Source: Centropus unirufus
Taxonomy: Eukaryota > Chordata > Aves > Cuculiformes > Centropidae
Assembly: GCA_013397695.1 (NCBI GenBank)
Contig: VYZI01000003.1
Location: 7,502,816-7,566,815 of the forward strand
Direction: 5' to 3'
Length of the DNA: 64,000 nt
Positions 61,111-64,000 of the stretch are shown one piece after another; the first letter of the stretch is position 1, and each line of letters starts with the position of its first letter. Both the position numbers and the translations under genes were made by a program. The notes below the pieces were generated by a model that worked only from the letters and a program-made list of their open reading frames with translations, ran no database searches and was not told where the DNA came from.

Positions 61111-64000
61111 TTTAAACTATTTTGGGAGTCTGACAGATTGTTAATAACAGAAAACACAGAAGTGTCCATTGCTTGAATCTACTCATGGCCCCTCTTGCTA
61201 ACACACAGTGATTGTTAGTGATAATGCTGCACAGCAAATGATGTAATAGACTCAGAAGGAAAATTCGGGGTTTTGTTTGAAGATGTAAAGGTTTAACTTT
61301 ACAGGGTTTTACTGAGTCCTTTCTGATCTGCGAGACATGGCCAGATGAAATACAGTATTTGCCTGTTTTAATGCATTTTCCTTTCCCCTTTAAATATGGT
61401 AAGCTCATATTCAGACTTCCCAGAGATTCTGCACCAAGACATCAAGAACAAAATCTTGGGCCATATTCCTTCTCTATATTGTTACGCAATGGGTACTGTG
61501 TATCTTGATGGAACAAATTTTTTTATGTTAGGGCACATACACTACTTGCTATGCTTAATAACACATAGCGATACAAAAAATGCCAACAAATAAAACTCTC
61601 GAAGACTCATTTTGGAGTTTCAGAAAGCAAGCATCCTTTATCAGGCCTGGGCAAAATGTGGGAGTGATCTCCACCAATCGTGCAATGAGAAAAAAAGCTG
61701 GTTACGCAGTGTATTTCACACTTGCATATATATGAACATAGTTCACCCAATATGCATAATCCATTACTTCCTAATTTCTAATTTTAATGTTATGAAACTT
61801 TGCAACAATCAAAACTCTTGATAATTTGGAGCTGGCATCAGCTCTCTGCTTGACCTTGACTTTAGATGAAACCAGAGGTGATTAAAGAAGAGATATCTTC
61901 TGGTAAAAAAAAAAAATATCTAAAAGAAAACATGCTCTCAGAGACAATAAACATGCTATTTTAGGGACATTCTGTCTACTGTTCAAAAAAACCCCAAAAT
62001 GGCTTAGATTAAATCTCACTGTACTTTAGCTCAAAGCAAAATATTCCACTTTTTGTAATAGTAACTTGTTCTTGTATCAATAGCATGAGTAAAAATATGA
62101 ACCTGTCTGAATACTGATTTTTTCATGTTTTCTGCCACAAAGAGCAGTCTGAAAACTCATGCAGACTATGTGAGGGTGTGATAACATGCAGGTAAGAGGT
62201 TTTAAATTGGTTTTAAATTTAAAATGGTTTTAAATTAAAAGTTAAACTTCAAACATAGTTCAAATGTGTAAATAGGATAACGTCTCAGTTGACTGTTCTA
62301 ACATCTGTAATTGCATCTCTTATAACCTCAGTGAAGTTAATCCCTGCTCCCAGTGCTCTGATATACCCTCGTGTTATCTTCCAATCCCTGATTTATAAAA
62401 ACAACATTTCTTCTCCTTGAACCTAATGAAAGTGTCCTTTTAAAATAACCATGGAATAATTGGGAAATAACAAATCAGTGCTTCACCACATAAAATGTTT
62501 TCTAGGACAACATACTTAATGAGTCATAGACTTAATGCAGGGTTAGAGATAACTGGGTGAATAGGCTCAGTGTATTGAGTGGTCCAGATTCCCAGTATAG
62601 ATCAGTTACCCTAGTTTCTATAGGACCTTACATTGTCTTCTTCTGTACAGGCTACATTTGTACCGTAATAACAGTGTGAAGGAATATTCCCAGGCCTTGC
62701 AAGTCAATCTTCTATAGTTTTAAATTATTAGAGAAATTTCTGGCATATCTTTGTGCTGGGTAAGCAGTTTCTCGAATTGTTCCCGGGCATGGTTCTGGGA
62801 TTATCACATGGCAGGAGCCATTCCCAATAGACAGTTGCCCTGTTTTGCATAGCAAAACATTTTAATATACTGATGCAGTTTTTAATAGGATTTAGTAGTA
62901 TTGATTTTGGCAGTGCTCCATACCAGGTGGCCTTAGTGCCAGACAAGAGTCCTGGCAATATTTAATTTTTATTGGAGATGTAGCTTTCGTATCTGAGCAC
63001 CCACTAGTTGCATACTAAGTGCACTATGAACAGTATGATATATAAAGGCAATGATACCTCAGAACAGTTAGGACAATACGTAACCTTTGGCTTCAGCAGA
63101 CCTAGCATAGTTGCTCTTCTCATTGTACATATTATTCCTCTCTAGAGGGCAGGTTGAGGAAATGCAGTGAAATCTGTGAAGATCTTTCCTTCCTTGGGAA
63201 GTTTATTCCTGCTTCTTAGACAGAAGTGTATCTTAACCTGAAGCATAATGTGTTGTACTAGGAAGAGAAAAACCTTATATGTTGAAGGAAAAGGGTCATC
63301 AACTACGTGGCTTGAAACATTTAAAGTTGTTTAAGGTTCGCTGGTATACAATAATCTAAACCCTTCTCTTATCAACACCTACATTCCTGCAGACATGTCC
63401 TCTAATATTCAGAGCTTGCAGAATTTACCTACCTCCTAATACCTTAATGCCCAGATATTCTGGGATGTGATAATACACACACACCAGACAGCAAAGGCAT
63501 GTGCAATTGCAGTAAGTTTGTTGTCCATCAAATTTAGATGGACTCTGGATCTGCTGTGCATAATGCCATTAGCAACATAAAAAAAAAATCAATGAGCATT
63601 CTTAAATTAATCCCTAAATTAGGCAATTTTCTTTCTACACCTTTAATCAAAACACATTTTACACTGAGCCTGCAAAATTTTTCAAAACATTTTTACTTGC
63701 CCACCTGCCTGCCCTCTATTTTGATAATTAATCCTTAAAAATACTTTTTGACCAAAAGCTGATCTCATCCAACATCTGGACAAAACCAGTGGAAGACTAC
63801 ACACATGGGGGAAGTAACACTTTGTCCTCTGCACATTAATAGTGTTAAAGCACCTGTCTCTATTGGTGCTCCTTTTGCCAATCCCTGGATATACTGAACA
63901 TTTTCTGCAGAATTCTATCTTCTAAACCTAATACTTTTATCACTTCCAGGACCTTAGTGTCATTTTCTGCAACAGGCCTGTTATTTGCCTGTATTTGTCC

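Larger units (their letters stand above)
56284..64000. other. Unique noncoding sequence to the window end
   Basis: No gene I can support. The plus-strand frame from 58684 to 59550 has only one internal stop (TGA at 59152-59154) and is discussed in the findings. A pyrimidine-rich zone lies at 60951-61110. The final 3 kb is AT-rich and repeat-free as far as I can tell. There is no sign of an exon with matching splice sites on both sides and a recognisable protein. Confidence 0.55.

Overview
The window reads as vertebrate, most likely avian, nuclear DNA with no gene I can support. The decisive evidence is a set of fossil CR1 (chicken repeat 1) LINE copies, on both strands. At least two keep the family's 3' end: the ATTCTATG octamer at 42516-42523, and its reverse complement at 45852-45870. 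There are no operon-like gene runs, no tRNA or rRNA genes, no CRISPR array and no CpG island. The DNA is AT-rich, with scattered homopolymers and short microsatellites. Sparse CR1 without abundant SINEs fits a bird best; a crocodilian or turtle is not excluded.

Layout. 1-14777 is unique AT-rich sequence. 14778-16300 holds the longest CR1 copy (minus strand), with a broken reverse transcriptase (RT). 16301-24584 is unique. 24585-24850 is a weak CR1 3' fragment (plus). 26799-27238 is an old CR1 3' region (minus). 28925-29460 is a CR1 RT C-terminus and start of the 3' region (plus). 29391-42004 is mostly unique but holds a perfect 2 x 63 bp tandem duplication at 37860-37985. 42005-42523 is a CR1 3' end with its octamer (plus). 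43845-43943 is a 42-bp-period minisatellite. 45852-46820 is a CR1 copy (minus) with its 3' end, followed collinearly by a much more diverged RT block at 47080-47420. 56212-56283 is a short segment resembling the end of a hAT-Charlie DNA transposon. The rest, to 64000, is unique sequence with simple repeats, the largest being a pyrimidine tract at about 60951-61110.

How the parts work together: they do not form a pathway. Every coding trace I could identify is decayed CR1 ORF2; the RT motifs carry in-frame stops, frameshifts and lost catalytic aspartates. The remaining open frames are at most about 160 codons, often begin at GTG or TTG, and are what chance gives in 64 kb. The region is therefore best described as a gene desert or the inside of a large intron. 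I did not find a new biological system. The points most worth checking are the recent 63-bp duplication, the collinear LINE block split by non-matching sequence, a few open frames or exon-like segments, and some perfect inverted repeats.
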